From contig NZ_JQCL01000040.1 of NCBI RefSeq assembly GCF_001438845.1, positions 1 to 39,480 on the forward strand: a DNA stretch of 39,480 nt, in the 5' to 3' direction. The DNA is from Lactiplantibacillus xiangfangensis. GTDB taxonomy: Bacteria > Bacillota > Bacilli > Lactobacillales > Lactobacillaceae. Under the pieces are notes generated by a model. It was not told the DNA's origin and ran no database searches. It saw only the letters and a list, made by a program, of their open reading frames with translations. Positions 7,377 to 16,348 of this stretch are shown here, in pieces. How positions within the stretch are numbered: position 1 is the first letter of the stretch; every line of letters starts with the position of its first letter. The position numbers were made by a program, and so were the translations under genes.

Positions 7377-7760
7377 ATGATTAAAGAATTCAAGGAATTT
7401 ATCGCTCGCGGCAACGTGATTGACTTGGCAGTTGGGGTCATCATCGGGTCTGCATTTACAGCCATCGTGAAGTCATTGACTAATAACCTAATCAACCCGT
7501 TAATCGGGATTTTCTTAGGGCGGATCGACTTATCCAATCTAAAAGTTAGCATTGGCGACGCCACGTTCAAGTACGGCGCTTTTCTGAACTCCGTTATTAA
7601 CTTCTTCATCGTCGCCATCGTCGTCTTCTTCCTCGTTAAAATTATTAATAAAGTTGCTAACAACAAACCTGAAGAAGAAGTCGAAGAAACACCAGAAGCT
7701 TCAGAACAATACTTAGCCGAGATTCGTGACCTATTAAAAGAACAAGCAAAAAATAAATAA
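7377..7760 (+). CDS. mscL: Large-conductance mechanosensitive channel MscL
   Basis: Pentameric membrane channel that opens under membrane tension and releases solutes during osmotic downshock. The 127-residue length is typical. The N-terminal amphipathic segment [24 protein letters not shown] runs into TM1, with the conserved [13 protein letters not shown](S/A)AF pore motif. TM2 is around [19 protein letters not shown], followed by the charged cytoplasmic helix that ends [10 protein letters not shown] start at ATG 7377, the start of the family motif; the frame is open further upstream but that part carries the promoter. It is monocistronic with its own promoter and a strong terminator. Confidence 0.97.
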   Translation: MIKEFKEFIARGNVIDLAVGVIIGSAFTAIVKSLTNNLINPLIGIFLGRIDLSNLKVSIGDATFKYGAFLNSVINFFIVAIVVFFLVKIINKVANNKPEEEVEETPEASEQYLAEIRDLLKEQAKNK

Positions 7761-7774
7761 TTTGTTTTCAAACA

Positions 7775-7816
7775 AAGTTTCAATCCCAAATAGCCATCCG
7801 GGATTGAAACTTTTTT
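7775..7816 (+). terminator. mscL terminator
   Basis: An 11-bp stem (GTTTCAATCCC, 7777-7787, with GGGATTGAAAC, 7800-7810) is followed by six Ts. Confidence 0.9.
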
Positions 7817-8107
7817 GTATTGCTACTAAGCTATTACAGCCGAAAACAACAGCTAATCTCAATAATTTTGAAGCAAGTCTCAATTTGATTTATCAGCTTT
7901 TCATTCACAACGTTCTTGCAAGTCACCCTTTCGTCGACTATAATTTTTATATTGTGCTTACAAGATTCAATGAACGATTAATCGGATTATCTGGTTCTAA
8001 CTGTGGGACATTATTAAAATTCGATACTAAACCGCATAATATATATGGTGTAAAGAGCTTTTTTGTTATACAATATGTTGTGCAATTTTCTATAAAGAGG
8101 GGCTATC

Positions 8108-8755
8108 ATGGTGATAATAACAGCAGGAATGATTGGAGTCGGCAAGACCACGTTAACGGGGCTCATTGCCGATCACCTTGGAACTAAAGCATTTTACGAA
8201 CCAGTCGGTGACAACCCAGTTTTGCCACTTTACTACTCGGATCCTAAAAACTACGGTTTCCTATTACAGATTTATTTTCTAAACAAACGGTTTGCAATGA
8301 TCAAGAAGGCCCTGGCCGATGACAATAACGTTCTCGACCGTTCAATTTACGAAGACGCCCTCTTCACCAGAGAAAACAATGCTGAGGGAAACATCTCAGA
8401 CACTGAACTGAACGTCTACCTGCAATTGTTAGACAATATGATGACCGAACTAACCGAATTACCTAAAAAAGCACCGGACTTGATGGTCTACTCCGAAACC
8501 GACTTTGATACAATTCTTTACCGCATCAAAAAACGTGGTCGTGATTACGAACAATTCGATCACAATCCTGAATTGGAATCATACTACTTCAAGATGTGGA
8601 CAGCTTATCGTAAATGGTTCGACGAATACGATGCTAGTCCTAAGATGAAGATTGATTTACAAAAATACAACTTAGAAAAACCCGAAAATCAAAAAGCCGT
8701 CTTGGCTCAGATTGACGCTGAACTGGGTAAGATCCGCAACCCAGCAAGTGTCTAA
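8108..8755 (+). CDS. Deoxynucleoside kinase (dAK/dGK family)
   Basis: Cytoplasmic kinase of 215 residues that phosphorylates deoxyadenosine or deoxyguanosine for nucleotide salvage; lactobacilli depend on such enzymes. The P-loop is GMIGVGKTTL near residue 7. DRSIYED is the DRS motif of the family, preceded by the substrate-binding Glu of YEPVG and the FLLQIYFLNKRF helix. The LID-like RIKKRGRDYEQ provides phosphate-binding arginines. In L. acidophilus two such kinases form a heterodimer encoded by adjacent genes; here only one gene is present. The start follows AGAGGGGC. A perfect bidirectional terminator separates it from the convergent next gene. Confidence 0.93.
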   Translation: MVIITAGMIGVGKTTLTGLIADHLGTKAFYEPVGDNPVLPLYYSDPKNYGFLLQIYFLNKRFAMIKKALADDNNVLDRSIYEDALFTRENNAEGNISDTELNVYLQLLDNMMTELTELPKKAPDLMVYSETDFDTILYRIKKRGRDYEQFDHNPELESYYFKMWTAYRKWFDEYDASPKMKIDLQKYNLEKPENQKAVLAQIDAELGKIRNPASV

Positions 8756-8780
8756 CCAAAGTTTATCCGGGACAAAACAC

Positions 8781-8819
8781 AAAAGCCGTTCAGAAATTTA
8801 AAATTTCTGAACGGCTTTT
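8781..8819. terminator. Bidirectional terminator
   Basis: A near-perfect palindrome centred at 8800 (stem AAGCCGTTCAG / CTGAACGGCTT and more) has A-runs on the left and T-runs on the right. It can stop both the kinase and the convergent phosphodiesterase gene. Confidence 0.9.
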
Positions 8820-8888
8820 TCTATTACTTTGGTCGAAACGTGCACCAAAAGGCAGTTTGTGGTCCACTCTTCTCTATTATCATAAATC

Positions 8889-9575
8889 TCAAACCGCAGC
8901 CCGAACATCCTGCGCTAACTCAAAATCATTCGTAATGACCGCGCTAACAGCCCGGTCAAATAACTGACGCATCTCACTAGGATCATCAACTGTCCAAACC
9001 CGTTCAGCAACGTGGTGCACGGGTTGATAATGCTCTAAATGCAGTCCTTCCAGATGCTCGCTTTTGGCAAACGCTTCGGGTGCCCCAATCTTAGCTGAAG
9101 TCAAAAAGGCGTACTTTTGTGTTGGGTCAATGGCATAGCTCCGTTTTAAGCTCTGCAAATTAAACGACGAGAACACCACGGGGTAAACGAGGTCCGTTTG
9201 TTGGACCATCCGAAGGACCTTATGTTCAATCCCCGGATAGTACTGCCGGTCAGTCTTAAATTCCAAGTTCAAGTGGACGTTTTCTCCACTCACTAAGTCT
9301 AGGAATTCCGCTAACGACGGCACCGGTTCACCATTACTTAACGTACATTGTCGCAACTCCTGAAAGGTATAATCGACGATCTTGCCGTGACTGTTAGTCG
9401 TGCGGTCCACCGTTTCGTCATGCATAATGACTGGAACCCCATCCTTCGTTAAGTGCACATCAAACTCTAATCCATCAATATGCTGACTGATGGCGTAAGC
9501 GAACCCTGCTAATGAATTTTCTGGAAACTTCACTGGGACACCACGGTGACCATAGATCAACGATTTACTCGTCAT
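8889..9575 (-). CDS. Glycerophosphodiester phosphodiesterase (GDPD family)
   Basis: Hydrolyses glycerophosphodiesters to glycerol-3-phosphate and an alcohol. The 228-residue TIM-barrel has the family's HRG (residues 10-12) with PENSLAGF, the metal-binding ExD in GLEFDVHLTKDGVPVIMHD, and the second His in MHDETVDRTTN. LNLEFK carries the later catalytic Glu. There is no signal peptide, so it is a cytoplasmic UgpQ-like rather than a secreted GlpQ enzyme. The ATG follows AAAGGGTTG. Likely role: phospholipid or lipoteichoic acid turnover. It is monocistronic. Confidence 0.93.
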   Translation of the reverse strand: MTSKSLIYGHRGVPVKFPENSLAGFAYAISQHIDGLEFDVHLTKDGVPVIMHDETVDRTTNSHGKIVDYTFQELRQCTLSNGEPVPSLAEFLDLVSGENVHLNLEFKTDRQYYPGIEHKVLRMVQQTDLVYPVVFSSFNLQSLKRSYAIDPTQKYAFLTSAKIGAPEAFAKSEHLEGLHLEHYQPVHHVAERVWTVDDPSEMRQLFDRAVSAVITNDFELAQDVRAAV

Positions 9576-9783
9576 TTAAATTCAACCCTTTCTGTCTATC
9601 CCCGGCCATTGGCACGGTATCTTGATTTTAACACGTTAAGCAACTCATTTTCAGTGCCGTCAATATAATTAATCCCATCTATACCTTACGACACTCGTCA
9701 CCTACTGCAAGCATGCCAGACTAATTCGTTTAAATCCCCACGATTCCGTAAAGATTACGTATAATTTTAGTAACCATCCTACT

Positions 9784-9823
9784 AAAAAAGGGCGCTACCG
9801 ACCATCAGCCAGCGCTCCCTTTT
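9784..9823 (-). terminator. Terminator after the universal stress gene
   Basis: GGGCGCT (9790-9796) pairs with AGCGCTCC (9811-9818, one bulged T). Six Ts follow on the minus strand. Confidence 0.75.
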
Positions 9824-9851
9824 CAATTGATCGGCTATTTGCCTGACAAAA

Positions 9852-10358
9852 TCAGACGTTGCGCGTCGATCGTTTCGGTAAATCAATTGATTTTTGTTGT
9901 AGATCCGTTCGAACAACCAGTGTATCGCAAGTGGCATTGCGAATAACGTAAGACGCGTTAGACCCAATCAGGATTCGGGTCACGTTATTGAGGCCAGTCG
10001 CACCGACCACAATTAAATCCGTCCCGTATTCAGCGGGTAACGCGGTCGCTAACAACGTTTTCGAGTTACCCGAGTGTAAGTGGACGAAGACGTCCCTAAC
10101 ACCCGCCTGCGTGGCAACCTGGCGTGATTTAACCAGGTTAGCCTTTAACTGCTTCGTCATTTCATCCAACATTTGTGGGGTTGCCGCGCCAAACCCCATT
10201 GGCCCTTGCGTGATGCCAATAAACTTTTCCGTGTTAATGATCGTCACAATGTCTAGCTGAGCGTCACACTCAACCGCAATCGCAATGGCCTTTTCTAGCG
10301 CCAACTGTGATTGAGGCGACGTATCAACACCGACTAAGATTCGCTGATATTTGGTCAT
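9852..10358 (-). CDS. Universal stress protein UspA family
   Basis: Small cytoplasmic alpha/beta protein of 168 residues, with the start motif RILVGVDTSPQS and the ATP-binding signature G-2x-G-9x-G-(S/N) seen in GATGLNNVTRILIGSNAS. It probably binds ATP and dimerises; the exact role in stress survival is unknown, as for most of the family. A short basic tail follows the fold (LQQKSIDLPKRSTRNV). The ATG follows AAGGGGGAAG, one of several G5 ribosome-binding sites in this window. It lies 25 nt downstream of the pepV stop side but has its own leader and terminator. Confidence 0.93.
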   Translation of the reverse strand: MTKYQRILVGVDTSPQSQLALEKAIAIAVECDAQLDIVTIINTEKFIGITQGPMGFGAATPQMLDEMTKQLKANLVKSRQVATQAGVRDVFVHLHSGNSKTLLATALPAEYGTDLIVVGATGLNNVTRILIGSNASYVIRNATCDTLVVRTDLQQKSIDLPKRSTRNV

Positions 10359-10383
10359 GACAACTTCCCCCTTAAATATTAGA

Positions 10384-11787
10384 TTATTTGTCCGTTGCTA
10401 AAACGGCAATTGATTCTGCGTAGATCGCCATTGCGGCCATCAAGTCATCAACTGGCTGGAATTCATTGGCTTGGTGCATCGTATCTTCCGTGTGTGGGAA
10501 CAACGCACCAAAGGCCACGCCCCGTTTCATCATTCGGCCGTACGTGCCACCACCGACGATTTCTGGTTGTGAATCGTGATCACCAGTCTGGCGACGGTAA
10601 ACGTCCATCAAATCTTTAACGATTGGATCCTCTGGGTCAACGTAGTGCGGTACCATGAAGTCACCTTGGCTAACCGTCGTTCCAACTGGGACTTGGTTCT
10701 GAACCCCGGTCGTCAAATCTGCCGGTTCGATGCCCTTAGGATAACGGAAGTTCAACGTCAAATCGCCACCATTTTGATGATCAAAGTGCAACAAACCGAC
10801 GTTCATCGTCAAATCACCCATCACGTCATCGGTATACGCTAAGCCTAAATGAACGACCCGTGAATCATCGTGTAGCTTTTCAGCGATGAAGTTCAAGAAA
10901 CCCGCAGCGTCGTCTGCAAAAGCGTAACCACTCAAGAAGCTTGCTAAGTACGTCCCAGCATTGATGCCGTTACGTGGTTCCATCCCGTGCGCCGCTTTAC
11001 CAATCACTTCTAACCGCACACCTTCAGGGACGACCGTCAATTCACCAGTCACTGGTTGTTGGTCTAAGAAGGACGTGAAATCTGCCGCAAATTTTTCATT
11101 ATCATCAGTGGCAACAACGGCAACGGCTTCCCGTGGCACCATGTTTTCACGCAGACCGGAGTCAAAGGAAATCAGGTTAAAGTCCCCGGAATCTTGATGA
11201 CCGAAGTGTAACTTCAAGCTAACGTTACCCTTTTCACCGTTGATCAATGGAAATTCGGCGTCGGGTGAAAAGCCCAAGGTTGGTGCGGGTTCAACTTCAA
11301 AGTACCGCTTCATCCCTGTCCAGTTACTTTCTTCGTCAGTCCCAACAATGAAACGAACTTTCTTATTGAGTTTTAAGCCTAATTCTTTAACAATTTTCAA
11401 GCCGTAGTAGGCTGCCATCCCAGGGCCTTTGTCATCCGAAGCGCCCCGAGCGTATAATTTGCCGTCCTTGATGGTCGGTTCAAACGGATCAGTATCCCAA
11501 CCGTTACCGGCGGGCATTTCATCAACGTGCGCCAGTACGGCCAAGGTTTCATCGCCTTCACCATATTCGGCGTAACCAACTAAGTTATCGATATTTTTAG
11601 TCTTAAAGCCATCGCGCTTTGCAATCGCTAAAAAGGTCGTCAACGCTTCTTTAGGTCCGGGACCTAATGGCGCGTCGTCCGTCGCCTTACTGTCATCCCG
11701 AAAACTAGGAACGCGTAACATCGTGGTTAAATCCGTTAAATAATCATCTTTATGCTTACCCGCTTCATTTTGCCAATCAATTGTCAT
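10384..11787 (-). CDS. pepV: Dipeptidase PepV (M20 metallopeptidase)
   Basis: Zinc dipeptidase of 467 residues, the standard PepV length, that cleaves dipeptides taken up as amino-acid source. Metal ligands lie in the VLAHVDEMPAG motif (His near residue 87), in ARGASDDKGP (bridging Asp) and in GTDEESNW (Glu pair). A long lid domain is inserted in the middle. The ATG follows GGGAGGAATG. An extended -10 (TGCTAAAAT on the minus strand, around 11819-11827) lies in the intergenic space shared with the divergent nnrD gene. Confidence 0.95.
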   Translation of the reverse strand: MTIDWQNEAGKHKDDYLTDLTTMLRVPSFRDDSKATDDAPLGPGPKEALTTFLAIAKRDGFKTKNIDNLVGYAEYGEGDETLAVLAHVDEMPAGNGWDTDPFEPTIKDGKLYARGASDDKGPGMAAYYGLKIVKELGLKLNKKVRFIVGTDEESNWTGMKRYFEVEPAPTLGFSPDAEFPLINGEKGNVSLKLHFGHQDSGDFNLISFDSGLRENMVPREAVAVVATDDNEKFAADFTSFLDQQPVTGELTVVPEGVRLEVIGKAAHGMEPRNGINAGTYLASFLSGYAFADDAAGFLNFIAEKLHDDSRVVHLGLAYTDDVMGDLTMNVGLLHFDHQNGGDLTLNFRYPKGIEPADLTTGVQNQVPVGTTVSQGDFMVPHYVDPEDPIVKDLMDVYRRQTGDHDSQPEIVGGGTYGRMMKRGVAFGALFPHTEDTMHQANEFQPVDDLMAAMAIYAESIAVLATDK

Positions 11788-11912
11788 TGAATCATTCCTC
11801 CCACGTATTATTATCTTAATTTTAGCATAGGTCGCTTAAACTTAATAATCGGAAGCCACCCCCGTTTTTCGATGGTATACTCGAAGTAAACCTTTTGAAA
11901 GTTGGTGACAAT

Positions 11913-12752
11913 ATGCAACCCATTACATCTAAATTGGTCACACAGACAATCATTGAACGCCCCGCTGAATCCTATAAAGGAAACTACGGTCGCGTGCTCC
12001 TCATTGGAGGCAATCAAAACTTTGGCGGTGCCATTATCATGGCCGCTACCGCCGCTACTTATAGCGGTGCCGGACTAGTCACCGTGGCAACCGATCCCCA
12101 AAACTTCACTAGCCTGCACGCCCGTCTACCAGAAGCAATGGTCGTGGATTACCACCAGACAGATTACTTACTCGGTCTCGCCACTAATATGGACGTCATC
12201 GTGATTGGTCCTGGCCTTGGCACGGACCCTTTTGCTGAGCGGTTACTGACCGCCGTACTTAACGCGGTACACCAACCCCAGCGCTTAGTGATTGATGGCT
12301 CAGCGCTGACATTGCTCGCCGCACATCCCCAGCCGCTACCCGCAACGCCCATCGTTGTGACACCACACCAAATGGAATGGCAACGGCTATCCGGCCTAAA
12401 GATCAGTGAACAGACACCGACCGCTAACCACCAGGCCCAACAAAAGCTCGGCGTCATTGCGGTCGTTAAGGCCCATCACACGACCATTTACACGGATCAG
12501 CAAGTCTGGTTCAATCCCGGGGGTACTCCGGCCATGGCAACCGGCGGCATGGGTGACACCTTAGCCGGCATGATTGGTGGTTTCAGCGGTCAATTTACCG
12601 ATTTCACCAACGCCATTTTAAGCGCGGTGTACCTGCACAGTACGATTGCTGACGACTTAGCCGCCAGCCGTTACGTCGTCTTGCCCCATCAAATTAGTGC
12701 CTTAATTCCTAAGTACATGCATGATTTTAGTCAGGCAGAACTAGATGACTAA
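11913..12752 (+). CDS. nnrD: ADP-dependent NAD(P)H-hydrate dehydratase
   Basis: Repairs hydrated NADH/NADPH at the cost of ADP. It is a ribokinase-like (YjeF C-terminal, CarKD) enzyme of about 279 residues. The start has GNYGRVLLIGGNQNFGGA, the family's first motif. Then come DVIVIGPGLGTDP and LVIDGSALTLL, VVTPHQMEW, and near the end the anion-hole motif GGMGDTLAGMIGG. The N-terminal epimerase domain found in fused homologues is absent. I use ATG 11913, which follows GTTGGTGA; an in-frame TTG 18 nt upstream is less likely. TATACT near 11876 may be the -10. Confidence 0.95.
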   Translation: MQPITSKLVTQTIIERPAESYKGNYGRVLLIGGNQNFGGAIIMAATAATYSGAGLVTVATDPQNFTSLHARLPEAMVVDYHQTDYLLGLATNMDVIVIGPGLGTDPFAERLLTAVLNAVHQPQRLVIDGSALTLLAAHPQPLPATPIVVTPHQMEWQRLSGLKISEQTPTANHQAQQKLGVIAVVKAHHTTIYTDQQVWFNPGGTPAMATGGMGDTLAGMIGGFSGQFTDFTNAILSAVYLHSTIADDLAASRYVVLPHQISALIPKYMHDFSQAELDD

Positions 12753-12836
12753 GGGCTGAAAATCTAAATTAGCCTTAAATTTCATTGAAACATCTTTAAA
12801 ACTGATGGAGCTCAACCCTGACTACCTAGTCTGGCT

Positions 12837-12997
12837 GTCACTGATAACATGCGGTCGTGGAAACGGATTAAACTTGAGGAGCGGTCTCCCCCCTCGTCCG
12901 GAACAATTGCACAAACCACAATTGCTCCGGACATTCCATGGCGTAGGGCTGCATAAACCATCGTCCTAACGCCACCATCACGACCGATGCTATCACC
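12837..12997 (+). repeat. Structured intergenic repeat, family A, copy A1
   Basis: The left arm (12841-12859, with CTGATAACAT then GCGGTCGTG) is matched in inverted form on the right (12980-12996), with one G bulged, closing the element. Inside, GTCCGGA and TCCGGAC flank CAATTG repeats (12896-12931) as a strong hairpin, and GGCGTAGG/CCTAACGCC forms another (about 12940-12973). The same arm and hairpin recur at 16514, 21039 and partly 25357. It lies between the convergent genes nnrD and rsuA, next to B1. ORFs inside are by-products of the repeat. Confidence 0.7.
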
Positions 12998-13053
12998 AAC
13001 AATCTCAGCACATTCAATAAAACTGGATTCTTAACAAGAGATAACCCATATTT

Positions 13054-13226
13054 AGCGAAGGCGAGCAAAATCGGTGTGCTGTGACGGCAATATTAGCCGG
13101 CGTTTCTTAGCCGACTGATATTGCGGGGCGATTCAAAGACGTGGGTTGTCGGCTTTGAATTGAGAGACCAGACCGCACTTCGGCTGGGACCGTCCCCCAT
13201 AGCACACCGGTTTTGATCGACGAAGC
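13054..13226 (+). repeat. Structured intergenic repeat, family B, copy B1
   Basis: This 173-bp element starts AGCGAAG and ends CGAAGC. Its closing arms are 13060-13080 and 13201-13221 (21 positions, two mismatches and one TG). Inside are hairpin I (13087-13093 with 13118-13124), hairpin II (GATTCAAAG with CTTTGAATT, about 13130-13161) and a conserved AGACCGCA...GGCTG...GACCGTCCCCCATAGCAC end, whose C-run can pair with the GGGG at 13125-13128. Copies B2 and B3 keep the pairing with other bases. Confidence 0.8.
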
Positions 13227-13296
13227 GAGTTATTCAGAGATAATTGTTGCCGATAACTTTAAGTCTTTCGATCTTTAACCAACTATTAGAATCGTC

Positions 13297-13335
13297 AAAA
13301 AAACGTGATCTGGGAAAATTCTCAGATCACGTTTT
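13297..13335. terminator. Bidirectional terminator before rsuA
   Basis: AAACGTGATCTG (13301-13312) pairs with CAGATCACGTTT (13323-13334); A-runs and T-runs flank it on the two sides. It serves rsuA on the minus strand. Confidence 0.85.
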
Positions 13336-13341
13336 ATATAT

Positions 13342-14082
13342 TTATTCCGCTACGGGTTGATCCGCAGCCGTTTTTAACGCCACTAATTCATCGTCCGTTA
13401 AGGTCCGATAATTTCCAGCCAATAGGCCCACTGGTAACTCTAAGGAACCAAACTTAATGCGGCGTAATTGAACCACCCGTTCACCAAGGGTCCCAACCAT
13501 CCGTTTAACTTGATGGTATTTTCCTTCGTGAATCATGATTCGAATGGTCGTGAAGTCCTCAATTTCATGGAATTCCACGATTTCTGCTTGTGCCGGTTGT
13601 AACTGGGTCCCGTCTTTTAGCGTAATGCCATCGTTGAACCCAGCTACCTGATCTGCCGTAATCTCACCGGTGACTTCAGCCTCGTACACCTTAGTCACGT
13701 GGTGTGCTGGCGCTAATAACGCGTGCGACAACGCCCCATCATTAGTAATCACGAGCACACCTTCCGTATCCTTATCTAAGCGCCCCACCGGAAACAAGTC
13801 GTCCCGATAATCGGTCGCATTGAAAAGGTCCATGACCGTTTTAGCCGTCGCATCACTCGTCGCTGTGATCACGCCGACTGGTTTATTCATCACGTAATAA
13901 AAATACTGTTGGTAGCGAACCTGCTCATCGTCTAAAAATACGGCGTCACTACCAGGATTGATCTGTTGCTTACCAGAAATCACTGGCTCGCCATTAGTCA
14001 TAATATGACCGTCTTTGATCAACCGGCGCACCTGCGTTCTGGTCCCAATCCGCATGGCGTGTAAAAATTTATCAACTCGCAT
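13342..14082 (-). CDS. rsuA: rRNA pseudouridine synthase, RsuA/RluB family
   Basis: Converts a specific uridine in ribosomal RNA to pseudouridine. The 246-residue protein has an N-terminal S4 RNA-binding domain (MRVDKFLHAMRIGTRTQVRRLIKDG) and then the catalytic domain with YYVMNKPVGVITATSD and the signature GRLDKDTEGVLVITNDG, whose Asp is the catalytic residue. HEGKYHQVKRM is the second family motif. The target (16S or 23S) cannot be read from sequence; the RsuA name follows length and Gram-positive synteny with ytgP, known in Bacillus. It starts 8 nt after the ytgP stop, so the two are cotranscribed. Confidence 0.92.
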   Translation of the reverse strand: MRVDKFLHAMRIGTRTQVRRLIKDGHIMTNGEPVISGKQQINPGSDAVFLDDEQVRYQQYFYYVMNKPVGVITATSDATAKTVMDLFNATDYRDDLFPVGRLDKDTEGVLVITNDGALSHALLAPAHHVTKVYEAEVTGEITADQVAGFNDGITLKDGTQLQPAQAEIVEFHEIEDFTTIRIMIHEGKYHQVKRMVGTLGERVVQLRRIKFGSLELPVGLLAGNYRTLTDDELVALKTAADQPVAE

Positions 14083-14090
14083 ACTTTCAC

Positions 14091-15761
14091 CTACTTAATC
14101 TTTAACTTGCGCCGTAAGCCCGCGGCCCGTCCACCAATCATTAAATCAACTAAGCGCGACTTCAACGCAAAGTAGGCGTATACGCCACCACCAACGGCAA
14201 CGGCGAGAACGACAATCAAAAAGGCCTGAGTTTTGCTTTGCTCATTTAATAAGAAGTTCAATCCGTAGACCGTTACTCTGGCCGCTAAATAAGTCATGAT
14301 TGAGTAAACTAAGATCCGGTTAACCTTAGGCAATAACTTAACGTAGCGAATGCCAAAGTTGACTTCCAAATCGTACATGGCCATCAAACAAGCGACCATC
14401 ATCCCAATGGCTGTCGCCACTAACGGACCAGCCGTTGATAAGAAGTAAATACATGGCCACTGTACAATCAGCTTAACAATTAGCCCAATTAGATAGTAGC
14501 GGATGATGTCCCGGTTGCGCGATAACCCTTGCATCAGCGCGGACACCACGGTAAATAATCCTAATATGATGGCGGTAAACGCTGAAATTTGTAAAATCAA
14601 CGTACCAATCTGATTGTAGCTATAAAATAACGTATTTAATGGTTGGGCAATGGCCGCCATCCCTAGCGCACCAGGAATCATAATGAAGAGGAACAGGATA
14701 ATTGAGTCCTCAAGTTGTTTGCGGATGTTACGCATATTATGGCTGGCCAATGACTCTGACAAGATTGGCACAACGGTCACCGCAATGGCTGAAGCTAGCG
14801 AAACAATGATCATGACTAACTTGTTGGCGTTGAATGCAAAGTAAGCATACAACGCATTGATTTTAGGCACGTCCATGTGATAAATCATCTGCATCATTGG
14901 TTGGAACGTGGCTTGGTCAAGTAAGTTAAACACGGTCGTTGCCGTATCAATGACGATAAATGGAATCGCCTGCACGATAATGTCACGGAATAATTGCCAA
15001 ATTGGAATGGCTAGTTTATGTTCACTTTGTGCTGCGAGTTCGTTTAATTCCGGCCGTTTGCGGTAATAGTACCAACCCAGTAGTAAGAAGCTCGCCGCTG
15101 CCCCGATAAATGCGGCAAAGGTCGATTGGGTAATCGCATCGACCCAGTCCCCCCGTTGCACGCGCATAATAAAGTAAGTGGCTCCCAACATGTAGAGGAC
15201 TCGAAAAACCTGTTCAATGAACTGAGAAACTGCGGATGGGGCCATTTGTTGATACCCTTGGAAAAACCCCCGGGTCAATGACATTGACGGAATAATCACT
15301 AAGGCGATCGCTAAGGCCCGCAAAACGGGAATCACGTTCGGATCACCACCACCAAAGGCCGCAGCGATTAAGCCCGCACCAAACCACATGATGAGGCCAA
15401 AAAAGATTCCAAACGCAGACGTCAGTAACAGTCCCCGTTTAAAGAGCCGTTGCCCCACCGCATATTCGTTTTGCGCGTTATATTCAGAGATTTGTTTTGA
15501 AATGGCGGATGGAATCCCACCAATAGCGACTAACAGGAAGAAGCTATAAATATTGTAGCCCTTAGCGTACAACGCATTCCCCTGGGTCGAGTTACTGCCC
15601 AGCCAAAGTACCCATGGAATAATGTAAATGGCTCCGAGTACCCGTGAAAAGACGCTACCGGCCGTCATCCAAGCCGACCCACGCACCATTTTTTGATGGG
15701 CTTCAGCTTCGGAATTAACGTGTGCCTTTTGCGGCTGATGAGCTTTCGATTCCTCAGACAT
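14091..15761 (-). CDS. ytgP: MOP-family lipid flippase, YtgP/MurJ-like
   Basis: Polytopic membrane protein of 556 residues with about 14 helices, belonging to the polysaccharide-transporter/MVF branch of the MOP superfamily. It opens with a polar cytoplasmic tail of about 25 residues and then the family start MVRGSAWMTAGSVFSRVLGAIYIIPW. In B. subtilis YtgP flips lipid II across the membrane during cell-wall synthesis; that role is likely here too, though SpoVB-like polysaccharide export cannot be excluded. ATG follows AAGTAGG. It is the first gene of an operon with rsuA. Confidence 0.9.
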   Translation of the reverse strand: MSEESKAHQPQKAHVNSEAEAHQKMVRGSAWMTAGSVFSRVLGAIYIIPWVLWLGSNSTQGNALYAKGYNIYSFFLLVAIGGIPSAISKQISEYNAQNEYAVGQRLFKRGLLLTSAFGIFFGLIMWFGAGLIAAAFGGGDPNVIPVLRALAIALVIIPSMSLTRGFFQGYQQMAPSAVSQFIEQVFRVLYMLGATYFIMRVQRGDWVDAITQSTFAAFIGAAASFLLLGWYYYRKRPELNELAAQSEHKLAIPIWQLFRDIIVQAIPFIVIDTATTVFNLLDQATFQPMMQMIYHMDVPKINALYAYFAFNANKLVMIIVSLASAIAVTVVPILSESLASHNMRNIRKQLEDSIILFLFIMIPGALGMAAIAQPLNTLFYSYNQIGTLILQISAFTAIILGLFTVVSALMQGLSRNRDIIRYYLIGLIVKLIVQWPCIYFLSTAGPLVATAIGMMVACLMAMYDLEVNFGIRYVKLLPKVNRILVYSIMTYLAARVTVYGLNFLLNEQSKTQAFLIVVLAVAVGGGVYAYFALKSRLVDLMIGGRAAGLRRKLKIK

Positions 15762-15936
15762 GTTCGTACCTACTTTCTTAGTTCAATCTTAACTATTTTA
15801 GATGAAATGCCGTGAAGTTGCAATTTAAATCCCAACTTATCGCTGAGCTTTACTGAACCTTAATCATCCTTAGTTAAATTGAATTTACAACTTAAAATCA
15901 TGCCGATTCAAACTTGTTCTAACATTAACACCTAGT

Positions 15937-15964
15937 TTGCCTTTTCAACGTCAATGGGTATAGA
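15937..15964 (+). promoter_or_regulatory. Possible promoter of the immunity gene
   Basis: TTGCCT (15937-15942), a 16-bp spacer and TATAGA (15959-15964) precede the gene at 16000, leaving a leader of about 30 nt with a G-run. Confidence 0.45.
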
Positions 15965-15999
15965 CTAAATTTAGGTCACCAATTATGGGGGGAATCACG

Positions 16000-16338
16000 A
16001 TGGACGACGAAAAATTGAACGCTTTTATCTCACAACTAAGCAAACTGTACGAAGACGCAGACGTTAAAAAGAATCCAGCGCTCCATAGGGTCTTGTTGGA
16101 CACTGCTAGTCGCTTAAACCGCGACGAAGAGTTTGGCAAAGTCGTTTCGGACTTATCACACGCCATTTCACAACGTTACGTTGCGCACCACGACGTGCCA
16201 GTTGTGTTGATTAAGTTTTATAACCAAATTCAAAAAGATGTTCAAGCCGGTAAATACGATGATACTAATATCCGTAACTACTTTATCGGGACAGGTTTAA
16301 TTTCACTCTCAATTTCATTCGGAGGGTTTTCACTTTAA
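16000..16338 (+). CDS. Bacteriocin immunity protein, EntA_Immun family
   Basis: Cytoplasmic four-helix protein of 112 residues that would protect against a class IIa (pediocin-like) bacteriocin acting on the mannose permease. It lines up along its length with the carnobacteriocin B2/enterocin A immunity type: LSKLYEDADVKKNP at the start, LSHAISQRYVAHHDVP in the middle, then IKFYNQIQKDVQAGKYD and the hydrophobic tail FIGTGLISLSISFGGF. ATG 16000 follows GGGGGGAATCACG; an in-frame ATG at 15985 overlaps that site. No bacteriocin, transporter or sensor gene lies nearby, so it is an orphan immunity gene. A 19-bp terminator follows. Confidence 0.88.
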   Translation: MDDEKLNAFISQLSKLYEDADVKKNPALHRVLLDTASRLNRDEEFGKVVSDLSHAISQRYVAHHDVPVVLIKFYNQIQKDVQAGKYDDTNIRNYFIGTGLISLSISFGGFSL

Positions 16339-16348
16339 TATTTACTTT

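Noticed and set aside
7762-8187. ORF of 141 residues on the plus strand
   Set aside because: It runs through the mscL terminator and the promoter and start of the kinase gene; no coding signature.
12868-13068. ORF of 66 residues on the minus strand
   Set aside because: It runs across repeats A1 and B1, without a ribosome-binding site.
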